From Ectocarpus siliculosus (Eukaryota > Sar > Phaeophyceae > Ectocarpales > Ectocarpaceae), in contig FN648647.1 of NCBI GenBank assembly GCA_000310025.1, positions 1 through 64,000 of the forward strand: a DNA stretch of 64,000 bases, read 5' to 3'. The notes under the pieces were generated by a model, which ran no database searches, was not told the origin of the DNA, and was given only the letters and a program-made list of their open reading frames with translations. A program made the position numbers and the translations under genes. How positions within the stretch are numbered: the first letter of the stretch is position 1; each line of letters begins with the position of its first letter. Shown one piece after another: positions 11,701 to 23,700 of the stretch.

Positions 11701-14700
11701 GCTTGCGGCTGGAAGAAAATGGTACCGTGCTCGCCCTCAGGAACGAGCAGGATGAGACTGGGCGAGCGGGCGGGAAGTGGGACCGGGTACCGGAGAGCCT
11801 TCTTCAGCGTCTCGATGCCTCCGCCAAGGTAAAACCTTTTTCTTCCGCCTATCTATTCTCCCCGTGGAGGTAAACAACAGACGATGCTGTCAGAGTCCGT
11901 TCCTCGGCCAGTGTCTCGCATGAAGGGCCGAGAACGGGACGAAACTCCTGGGAGTCAGCGGTGTACGGCGATACTCACAACCACGTGTATCATGAAACGA
12001 AGCAGAAGACGTGAAGAGCACGCCCGCGCGTTGATGGTATCGCTGTCGGGGCTCTGTTTCAAACGGGAAATGCTTGATCTCTGGTCAAAAGATTGAGGCA
12101 ACTCATTGAGCTACGTTCCCCGTCCACGCCATACACCACGTGGCCCGTTTGGCTCCGGAGATTTCACACCAACGGGGAGCACCAGTCTCCGCTGTGGGAC
12201 GGAGATGCCTACCTATTTGTGTGACAACCACCGCCCGGAAGTGGCCAACTCTCTTTGTGCCCCCTGCCTCCTTCGTGGGTGTTTCTCACATTGCTTTCTC
12301 CCATTCCGTGGCGAATGCCCCCCGGGCGCTCGAAGATGCAAAAGGAAGAGACCGCCATCTTGTGCAGGAAACATATGCGTAAAAAGTAGCCACAAGGAAG
12401 CACCACGAAGCAAAGCGCAAGCAAGCGGATCGAGGCAAAAAGAAGCAGCCGGAACCAACCCCAAGCTGACGACCCTAACCCCGCCCCTTTGACCCCCAAA
12501 CGACCAGGAGCTGGCGGCCCAAATGCGCGGGATAGACCACCCGGAAGTGGCCGACCTCGCTGCGGTGTCAGCCGCCGTGGCAAGGTTAAGGGATTCCACG
12601 GGCAACGCCGGTCCTCACTTGCGGTGTGTCGAAACCGCCGCGAAATACCTCGGAAACGCCTTGGAACACCCGACGATGGGCAAGGTGGGTGGAGAACCGA
12701 ATCTACGATACGCGCGTAAGGTGGCGGATTTAGCTCCCCCGGGTGGTGCCCTGATATTCCGGACTTGGAAGTTCTCTCACGATCAAAAAGTAGACCTTCT
12801 TGCTCTTCAAAAGGACGGGATCAACGTGTCTCACCCCTCGACTATATCAGATGTTCAAAGGTCGATTGCTTTCCAAAATCGCGGCAAGTGTGCGTCGACA
12901 CGAGGCGAAATGCACTACCACGATTTTCGATACCAATATATAGGAGTAAGGTTGGAGACTGTACCAGCCGTTTGGCCCCTGGGTTCCCTGGGCTAACATG
13001 TGTATATAGGGGTGCCCCCGCTCGGATGAACCCGCCACCATTCCGCACAAACCGTGGATGTCTACGTCATCGCCTGGTGTAGATTCCCAGCACGTTCCTG
13101 CTGAAGGGAGGTAAATAAAAGCGAACAAGAAATATTAAACGAGGGACAGGTCGCATCCATCTTGTAGGCTAACCACGCTATCTAGCCCCACCAAGCTTTT
13201 GAAACCGTCGCGGACTCACTGCATGTTCTCCGCTACGGGTTGCTGTCATCGCCTTTGCCGTCCTATCCACGCCGACAGTACCGTGTTGTCAACACCTCAA
13301 ACGCGGTATTCCTGAGGGACGTAGTTGCTGTACAAGGCGGGGTGGAGCTGATGGTAGCTCTAGGCTTCCGGGAAGACGCCGATGGCCACCTGGTTCTATC
13401 GATGGTGAGAAAGGAACGGGGCGAATACGGAATGCGGAACGAGTTGGGGGTGTGGAAGAAGACGGTGGCGGTGCCGCTATTCGACGCTTGCAGAAGTAAA
13501 TTCGAAACAACCCTTGACATCTGGAACTCTCTGGTGTGGTGATGTGTTGTACTGGTCAAAACCATCGACCGAGGTAGTCGCTTTGCATTCCCCCCTCGGA
13601 TGCCCTCGAATGGGTGTATTGATTTAAACCAGCTGGCCTTGCCCGTGATAACAGAGCAACATCATCCAGAAGCGAAAGCAAAGCCGATCCCTCCCACAAA
13701 AACGGAAAAGCAGTGGTGCATTTACACCATGTGCAATTGAGACGGATTTCCTGGAATTTTGAAAGTATATTTTGTCAAATCCACTACCCTCTCGCGGGTG
13801 AAAGCAGCAGAATCGAACACACACAGAACAACAAAGTTGTTCGTGGACAAACAACTATCATACGCGTAAGTGATCTCTCCCAATTCGTACCTCTCTCTAG
13901 TTATCTCACCATTCAAGCCTCCCCCGCATGCCCAAGGCAGTCCGCGCTTAGTGCATTACCAAATTTGTGGTTGAAGATTCGATAGGCTCCCCCCCGGCTT
14001 TGCAAGGATGACGCACGAGCATATGGGAAGACTAACGGTCACGAGGGACACGACTATCCCCTCCCTCGCGTGCCCAATGCCGTTTCCGGGAAACAATAAG
14101 GACACGGACCTCACCCACCTCACCGCAAGAAAGCTCGAGCTTGACGCCGGGCTTGCTTTCCTCCGAGCGGCGGCCGCCACCGCCCCTTCCGACAAGAAGA
14201 CTTTGGACGGCAGTGACCCCGGACCAAGGAAAACCGGGACGCAGCAAGCGAGCGCTACCAAGCCAAATGGGCCGGTCGCGTCCCGAAAGGCCGTGCACCA
14301 AACGTTGCCCCTGCCGAAAAGCAACATCTCGGGAGGGACGGAAGGAGCGTCGGCAGTATCGGCCAGGGGGCGTTCGGAGTCACCGGGGAGAACGGCGGCA
14401 GCGCAGGTGCGGGAGCGGGCTGGCCAATAACGATGGCCGAGGTGTAATGGAAATTGAAGTGTTCCTCTATCACAAACCTCGCCCTTTTTGCGCACATGGT
14501 ATGGAAGACCTTTTGTTTTCTATATCTGTGACTTGGTTTTGCCTGCTTGCGGCTGCTGGGCTGCCCCCTCGCGTCGAAGGGTCGGACCAGTTTCAACTTC
14601 CGATGGTTCGTCCGAGCAACAACATATCGAACTGAGATATTAGTAGCGAAAGCTTGTTTCAGTCTTACTTTCACTTCATGTGCGTCTAAGCATGTAGGTT

Positions 14701-17700
14701 CGGGCCGTAAGGTGTTGCCTCAGATCGCTGAACAAGTTTTCTAGCAAAGGTCGAGAGAACGTTTTGCACACCGCGCCAAAAGATCCCGGCGGTCATAACC
14801 GTAGAGAACCCTGTGTTTCGCGTAGCATAGAGCCCACCGGGAATTCCACCAGCTTAGCCCCACGAAAAAAGATACTTCAAAGCAGCTCTTCTGCGTTTGC
14901 CGAGTAACCCTAACCCTTGATTGATCCTTGTACGGCCGCTGCGTAGGCCCGACTCATGAATGAAAGCCTCGGCAGGGAGGTACGGTCGCGGCGTGCGGCG
15001 CAGCTGGCCCTGGAAAAACGTGACCGGGACGTCGAGAGGCTCGAGGGCGAAGTCGCGGCCTTCAAGGTGGGGGTGACTGTGGCACGCCGTAGAGGAGGAT
15101 AGGTTGTTGGTTGAAGCATCTCCTCATTGTAGTAGAGGTTGCTGGGATTCCTATTTAATAGGAAGATATGGAAATATTGATTGAAAGGTCTATCAACTGG
15201 TCCTTCGGAGATGGGGAGTTGAACTGGGGGCTATCAATTATTAGGAACTAGGTTGTGCACCAACGGAAACACTGACAAGAAAACATCGTACCCGTTTCCG
15301 TCGCGAATGTTTTGTCATTTTCCTCTCCGCTTGGCCGCCGGTGGCGTGGTGATCGTGCATTTCTATCCCACTCCGAAGGAGAAGGAGGCGTCTGCCTTGC
15401 CGGTTCGCGACGCCCTGACTTTCGCCAGAATGGAAGAAAGGGACAGGGCAGTCGTGAGCCATCTTACTTCGAAGCTGGGACTGGACATGACCAACGCTGC
15501 TCAGGTGTGTCGACATTGGCGTGTATTAAGAATTAGCGACCGAGCGGTGACTGTCTTGTTCAAGTGTAGACGATTTTTAGGGGCGATCAATTCGAGGCCG
15601 TATAGCAATAGAGCGAGCGTTTGCTAGCGTAGACCTCCGACGAGAAATGCTGACTCCGAAGCCACACAATTCAAATGACAATACTGCTGAGCCAAGAGCC
15701 AAGGCTGGCGTTTTCGGCGGCACCTGGAAGGAACGGCACCTGGTGCTGGTGTCGGAAATACATTCCTCTCCCGTTCATCTATCAACAACAACACATTCCG
15801 TCTGCACTGGCCCAATTGAGTTGATTTGGCTGAAACATCTACATGGCACTCGCCGGAACCTTGTTGAGGTTCTCTAAAACCCTTCCGGCATCGTACACGT
15901 TGTCGCCGGTGCCGCGGCGCTGCTGCCTGCACGATTCTGCTTGACCGCAGGCGCTTGCGTGGGCCGAGGACATCAACAAGCGGCTGACGCTTGCATCCGA
16001 CGGCAATAACGCGGCAGCCGCGCAGCAGCGGCGGGGTCGCCGATCCTTTTCTGCACGGCAAGGGCGGCGGACCCGCCCCGCTACGTCGGCCTTGGGAGGG
16101 GCTGCGACGAGACTCTCGACGGCCGTGACGGCGGGAAAGGCGGTGTTGGAGGTCGCGCGACCGGAGGTGCGTCGCGCAAAGAAAAAGCCAGTCTCGGTTC
16201 GGGAAGGAGAAGAACGGTATCGTTGCTTGGGTGGTGTTGGTCTGTCTCGGAAACTTGTTTTCGTAGGAGCTGGCTGAGGAGAAAGCATGCTAGCCGTGTT
16301 GACTTTTTCGCTCTACGGGGTCTGTCATTGTGAAACAGCTCCAGAGTCTCCGAGATACTCGTGCGGGTCTTAGGCACCGCAGCAGATGCTGGTCTCCTTG
16401 CGTGATTTCTTTTTCTGGCAATAGCTCGGATTAAAGTTCGCTTCATTTTCAATTCACCCGAGAAAGTTCCTGGCACAACACCTACCTACTACCCCCCGTC
16501 CGCGCGTCTTTTCACCTCTCGGGCGAAAATCGTTTTTCCGCATCGCCATCTCGGAACAGATTTTCCGCGCCGGGTGCAAGCTGGTCCTGGGGTCCGGAGC
16601 AAGCGCCGGCCAAGAGGGACGTTTCGTGACGGCTGTCGTAGGGTTCATCGAGACCGCAAGGGAAGGGTCAGGAGAGGCGGCTGGGGGGGGCTACGTGGTG
16701 CTGGAAACGCCCGTCAAGCTAGACCACCCGGAGGGCGCGAAGGTCGTCAATGGCCGGCCCGGGAGGGTGGAGGCTGCGGCCTACCGAAAACGGCAGGCGA
16801 GGAAGATATTCAAAAAGAAGCAGTGGTGGTAAGAAACGCCTGTTGTGGGTGTTGACCTTGCCCACGGGGCAACCGCGGAAACTGGAAAAACAATTGCAAC
16901 CCTCCACCTTGACCTTTGTACTCCTTTCGTGGTCCACGATTCGAAATTCATGCAGGTAGTTTCGATGGTGAAAAATAGTGTCCTCCGCCCCATAATCGAC
17001 GATGCTGCTCGCCTTGGGGAGGACGTGCTGTCGGCGCGAGCGGCGCAGAGTGCCTTCGAGCGGCGCTCGGTGCATAAGTACGTGTTCGCGGTGGTTCCAC
17101 TCCGCGGTGGCGGGGTACCCCCCACCGGGCACGATAGCGGAAGCGGCCGTGGGATTGCGGTTTTCCCTGAGATTGGACAAGTGGTGTCAGTGTCGGGAAA
17201 ATCGACCCTTGTCAGTCACCGGGAGACGTTGGCGCTGCAGTATCTGAGGAGGAGCTTCTTGAGGATAGGCCGCCGGTCTGCGTGGGGGGAGGTGCGTTTT
17301 TCCGCGCACGTGTTTTTCCTATTCATCTTCACAGAGCGTGTGCTGATATTTCTTGAGCACGAGAGCGTAGCTGATCTCTTGGACCCGTTGACCGCTCGAC
17401 CCCCATTGTAAACGAAAGTGCACTGGCCCTTGTTTTTTCCGAACCTGACCACCACATAACACAGCATGTTCCGGGACACGCGAAGGGTGACGTTTGGAGG
17501 AACTGAGCAGTCAGCCAGCTCTCACGGGTAGAAAGAAGCACCTAGTGTCCCCACCGGCACCTGATTGATTTCCATCCTTTGGAGCTGATACGTAGCATTC
17601 GACGAAACATGTCCGTCCTTCCTCCGCACGTCCACCTACTTCTGTTGCGCAGATCTCCGCGGCCGAAATCAGCGCTGAGCTGCGAACCAACCCGATTCTC

Positions 17701-20700
17701 GCGGCCGCGTTGGCATTTCCTAACGGGGGGGGCAACGAGATGCCGGGCGAAGAACGGGCAGGCGCGCGCGCCCTGAGAGAAATTTACCGTCGCCGCCACC
17801 GCCGGACGCTTGACGGCAACCGCCGCCGCCACCGCGAAGCGTTCGACGGCCGCAGCAGCGACAGCAACGGAAATAAACCTAATCGCACCGAGAAAGGCAA
17901 GGGCAATGCCGTCAAGACAAGAGATGCCGTAGCCGACGCGGGAGGGGATTTCCACCGGCGGCCGCTGCAGCAGCATCAGCACGGAGGAGAAACGGCAATA
18001 ACCTGGCCGGAGTTTGTCGGCGCTTTTATCCCCCTCGGCCGATTGGCATTCGAAGGAGGCGCCCATGTTGAGCAGGAGGAAGAGGACCAGGAACAAGGGC
18101 AAGGAGTAGCCGCGGGAGAGGAATCCAACAGAGGGTCAGGACGTGGGTCACCTTTGCTCCTTACCCGGCGGAGATGCGGGAACAACGGGACAACCACCAG
18201 CGGAGAAGGCCTGGTAGACGAAGATGAGATGCAGCTGCTCAGAGTCGCGTTTGCGTCGACGGCGGGGTGTGGGGGGGAGCGGATCGGCGCGAAGGTGGTG
18301 GTTTCGTTAGCGGAGCTGAGGGCAGCGTCGTCGGCGCTTGACGGGGAGGATCCGCCGGAGGGGGCCGTCCGAAAAGCCCTAGGGGTGAGTAACCAATACT
18401 CACTTGTTGATGGTAACAACCGAAAACGGTTGTCTTTCCTGCGGTGAAGTGTAGCGGCTCTTTTCGGGGCTGAAGGTGAATACCACCACACGCGGCAGCA
18501 CCAACGCGACCAAAAAAGCCAACCACACCTCACGACCGCAGGTATGTGCATGAAAACGATGTTGGAGAGCGTTGAGTATCACCGCGACCGCTTATTCTTG
18601 GGACAGCGTGTGTCTTCTGTAGGCTAGCGAACATAGCCAACAGTCAAAATACTGGACGCAGACGAAAACCTCTTTGTGTTTGTCTCGCCGCTAACTTAAT
18701 TAACAAGGTCGATACTGGACGGAGGGAGCTCGACAGAGCAGGTCCAGATAAACGCTACTCGATTCGAGACTTCGTTCTCCTGAGGGCCGTGATGGCGCGG
18801 CAAGCAGCTTCTGAGGCGCACGACGGTGATGGTGGTGGCTGCGGTGGGCCTGGTTTCGCGTCGGGTTGGAGGATGTCGGCACTGATGCACCTGCGGAGGT
18901 AAGCATCTGAGGCGGAGCTGACGACTGTCCAGTGCTTGTGGCATGGGGATATGCAGAAAAATACGCAAAGGTGTGTACAAAGTGTTCAGGCAGCGGGGAA
19001 TGTTTTGCTGAGGCGCAAGATTGGGGAACGACGATTGGGGAACAACTTAGCGATGCGTTGGGTGCCATCACAGAAACAACAAGCATCGGGCACTTCGTCC
19101 TACCAGAGGTCGACCGTCGCTTCTCGCCCGACGTCTTCAACGACACTCCTCAGGCGTAGGGTGATACCCCGACTGCGTACTTCGATTTTCTCTCCCGATA
19201 TCATGTCCCACAGAGAAATACTGAAGAACGCAAAGGAACACTAAGCGAGTTGATGTTGAAGAATTCGATTTAACTTCGAAATTTCTCTGGCAATACATAT
19301 TTACCCCGCTTCGGGAAAGACCCCGTTTTTCATTTTCAAGCGACTAACTACCATGTACGTCTTAGGCAGCAATTTGATGGAAGCACACAGCTTGTTGGAC
19401 CCCTTCCGGGATCAACCAAGTTCCCCCGCAAACAACCGCAAGCATGCTGTCGTGTTGACGCCCCTTCCCAAACAAATATCAGAGCATTTGTGGAGACGTT
19501 CGACTCGACGGGCGACAACGCTGACACAGACACAGACACGGCGGCCGTGAGACCCGCGGCGACCAAAGAGCTGCCACCCTCAGCTACACTCAGCGCCGAC
19601 GATTTCGTTTCGCGAGCGATGGCCGACCCCGTCATCGTCCAGTTCTTGGGGATGCGTATCACTACCACACCCGCCGCCGCCACTAGCGGCAGTAGCGGGT
19701 GTCTTACGCTGCGAGAGGCCTTGCGCGAGCTCGTCGTTGGCAGGGGGAAACGGTCACGGTCGAAGGCGAGGCAGCAGTTCGACACCCCTCCCCGGCTGCG
19801 GTGGGATGACGTGGAGGGGTTGTTGTTCGAGCCGCACGACCCTACCGAGGTGTTGGGAAACCCCTCGTCCACGGTTTCCGTGACCGATGCCGGAGGCGCA
19901 GGGGAGGAGGGGGAAGAGGTGCGTGGGTGGTCTGTTGGGAATCTGAGACGGTTTCCTGGATGGTTGCGTCAGCATTATCAAGCTGTTTCGCACGCTGTGG
20001 ACGTGGGCCTTGAGCTTTCGAATAGTGGTCACCTATTGGAGCTGATGAACTTTAGTCTCTTCGCGTATCTGCTTGCCTGTTGCTTACGTTTGAAAAATAA
20101 TATATCCCGGTTCCCTGAATATCTTGTTCGAGGCCGTAGGGAAGGTAAACTGGCAAATGTATCGATCAGTTGGGGAGAAAGAAGTGTTGGACAAAACCAA
20201 ACATTTGCCACCCCCGCAGCTATGCAACCTTTGTGAGATTTCGCTAAATCCTCTCGAAGATGTCTCCGGACTCATGGTCTTACCTAGTCCACGCATGGTG
20301 AGAGAAGTGACCAACGGGGGACTGCCACTGCGTAAACGTGTCAAGAAGTATTGCTGCGGTGTGGCGGTAGCGTCGCACGATTTTCTGTCTTCTGCAGCGA
20401 CGCTTGCTTCGAACGCCAACCAAAGTGTCCTCAACGAGACACGTACAAGCTTATGACACCAAGGCTGGCTACCCACCTAGGTTCTTCACCACCCCATCCT
20501 TTCAGGCCGCCAAAGTTGGGTACTCACGAATTGCCATCGGCACGTCAATCGCATGCAGGTATACGAACTGGCTGCTGATACGGAAGCCGGCATCATTTAC
20601 GCGCTCATGACCGACGGCGAGGTGAAAGTGTACGACGCCGCCGGGCCGTTGGGAGGCGGGGGTGGCGGCGGCAGCAGCGAAGTAGGGGGACCGCTGTGGA

Positions 20701-23700
20701 CTTCTCAGGTCATCACGCACGATCCATCGCCAAGATCTCTGGGGACGGAAACGCGAGAGCGGTACCGTCGATGGCGGGAAGGTGTCGGTCTGGACGACAA
20801 CTCAGGGCCCGGTAAGCGCCGACTCAAGGGAACAAGGCATGCCGGCAAGTGTCCCGCGCGAATTTTTCGGGCCTCTGGGAGGAGGTTGGTTCAGAAGAGT
20901 TACGGTTATCGCGTTATGTTGTTTTCCTGATGATGGTGTTGCTGCTGACACAAACGGCGGCGACACAGCAAAGAGCACTCCGCTGACGACACGCACCCGG
21001 CTCCAAATTGTGCTGCCGGAAGGTAGCTCTGAACATCTACGTACGACATGAATGGATCTCCCACGCACCTCCTCCTATATACAGTCAAGGCAGAGCAACG
21101 TATTCCCCCAACTACAACCAAACCGCGCAACACAAATGCATCTCAGGAGACCGGAGCACCACCGCAGCAGACGCCCGGCTTCGGTGCAAGAACGGCGCCC
21201 GGCACCTCTTGCGCCTGCAGCCGCGAGCTAGAATTCTCTTTCCCTGCCCCGGGACGGGGCTCCTTCTGGTTAACTCCTCCGCCGGTGACCGCTGCGTCCG
21301 CTTCCACGAGACTGCCGCCCTGCGTCGGATATGCCGGACTCGGCTGGACTTGCCCCCGCCACCGCGCTCGTCTTGCACCGACGGGCAAGGAATTTTTGAC
21401 TTGATGGCAGTGCTCGACGGAGGAGGGGGAGGAGGCGCTAGAAGCAGTGGTGGCGGTGGCGGTGGTAGCGGTGGTAGCGGTGGTGGGCGTACTGGGGTGG
21501 TCGGCACGACCGAGTGTTCGTTGGTGGATCTCGTGTTCTTGCCGGAGGTGTCGGTGCTGCTTGGATTGGTCGGCGGACGGCCTGAGGTATGTTTCGATAG
21601 CGTACAGCGTAACGGCTGATTCTCCGTCGTCTTGCATATGTCTACCGCAACCCCTGTTTCGGTGTCGCAAGGCCTTTGTATGGGTGGAGGAGGAACGATG
21701 TGGTCGCTTGTGCGCGTCCAACACTCGGAACGTTCCTAATTCGAACATACGTCACCCTGTGGCTTTTCTTCCGTCGATTTCGAGGTCACCACAACCCTTC
21801 CTCCTGCGTCTGGTAGCGCACCCACGCATGAAAAGTCGAAAAATCCAGAAGCCTGATCGACCGATGACAACGAAAGCCGGTCAATCTCCTATCGGTGAAA
21901 ACCCTAAACGGAAGTACTGGTAGTGTGCCCTTCCTCCCTCATCGACCGCTATGGGTCCTTCCCGGGGGGACTGTGTCGATTCAGGCGTGGTCCCAGCCCG
22001 TCAAAAATACGTGCTTCTTCTTCATTCTTAGGAAATATGTTTCCTCTACTTTAGGAACCCTGGCGGTGGGAACACCTCATTCGGTAGTGAAGCATTCTCT
22101 ATCGTGTGTCTCTCTATCCATCACCATCGCCTTCTTGGTCAACCCCGCCTCTTCCCCTTTCTCCCCGGACTCTTGGGACAGGTTCAGGCATTCTGTTCCG
22201 AGACGGGCCTTGTGCTGGCGGTCCTGTGCGGACACGCCCTTCCGGTCAGCTGCATGCTGTGGATACCTTCGCAGGTACGCGAAGAGAACACAAGCCTTGG
22301 GTCTACGCGCGTGGTTGGTGTAGTTCGTCCTGAAGATAAGACGTTTGACCAACGAACTTGTCAACACATCTGGACGATTGTATCGTGTTTACAATGCTCT
22401 TAGAAACACCCCACGAATGAGAACCACTAGTCCAACTCAGCCAGAGCATCGTGCCTGTCATTCGATTTATCTTCCAAAGGAGATCGAATCCCACACAAAA
22501 CAGTGAGGGACATTCAAGGTTCGTGCTACGTCGTTGTTGACGTCAGTCAAAGTTTGGAAACAACCACCCATCTGAGCAACGCCTAGAAACATATCCACCG
22601 TTCCCCAACCAGGGCTATCCTTGAATCTATCGCTTGCATCCTGGTCAGCTGCAATTCTCCCTCCCCCTCCAACCCCGGCCCCCCCTCCCCCTCCCCCGGT
22701 GTTTGCCATCGGGGTTGGGTTTTCGTCGCTTGGCAACGACGTTGTAAAACAAGCCGCCCCCCCCGGTGTTTGCCATCGGGGTTTGGGTTTTCGTCGCTTG
22801 GCAACGACGTTGTAAAACAAGCCCCCCACTCGGTGTTTGCCATCGGGGTTGGGTTTTCGTGGCTTGGCAACGACGTTGTAAAACAAGCCAATTCACTTCG
22901 TGAACTCGGCAACCAGGTTACCGTTTTTTTTTTTTACCTCGTTTTTTTTTTGGCGGTAACCATAATGGTGGTCGAGTAGATCATGTTGTGCGGGGTCGAG
23001 AACCCTCACTCCGCGCAACGGGGGATGATCGCACCACGTTGTGTTAAAATGGTCAAGCTTCCTCGAGGCAGTTACACAGTGCTTACAACTGTCTCTGGAA
23101 GTGAAAGCACCAGAAAATAAATTAAGTCATACGTAGCTGTCATCCGTACGCAAGGAAGTAAGCACAAGATGCCGAGCACCCTTAGCAGGATGCAGCTCAC
23201 CCTTCATGCGACTCGCCAAATACCTCACGGCGCTTCGCGCTTGGTGATGTGAGAGCCTGGTCCGGTGAGAACCCGGCATGCTCCGTCCCGGCTTTGTAGG
23301 GATGCGAGGTCAATGGTCAAACGACTACGGCATGCACGACTATGAGTACACCCCCCCCCCCCCCCCTCCAACCCCGGCGAATGTATTAACTCCTGTGGCC
23401 AATACGAAAAGCAGAACGACCGCCCTCCCTTCTACGCCCGTCCGCACCCTCACCCGCCCGCCCGTCCACCTTTCCTCTTGCCTAACGTGCTCTGGGGTGT
23501 CCGTGCCAGCTTATGCTCGCGACGGGATCGGCAGACACCACGGTGCGGGTGTGGGATATCGGGGCGGAGATAGTGCCGCACGCCGACGAGTGGGCGCGTT
23601 TTAAGCGGGAATGCTTGTTCCCGATTAACAGCAGCGACCGGTTGGAAAAGCAGGCCCAACACGTGGACAGCTCCTGCCAAAACCAAGGGTATCCTTCGGT

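Noticed and set aside
14904-14918. Telomere-like AACCCTAACCC motif (also near 4722)
   Set aside because: Fewer than two repeat units each; expected by chance in C-rich intron ends.
20220-20460. Cys pattern (LCNLC, later FCSDAC) suggesting a zinc finger
   Set aside because: The two halves are in different frames. The GTGAGA donor at 20298 and phase link to 20559 explain the first half as WD40 sequence and place the second in an intron.
22985-23025. Hairpin-forming stretch GTTGTGCGGGGT...ACTCCGCGCAAC, considered as a small RNA gene
   Set aside because: One stem with wobble pairs and an 11-base loop; it does not fold as a tRNA and has no neighbouring signals.
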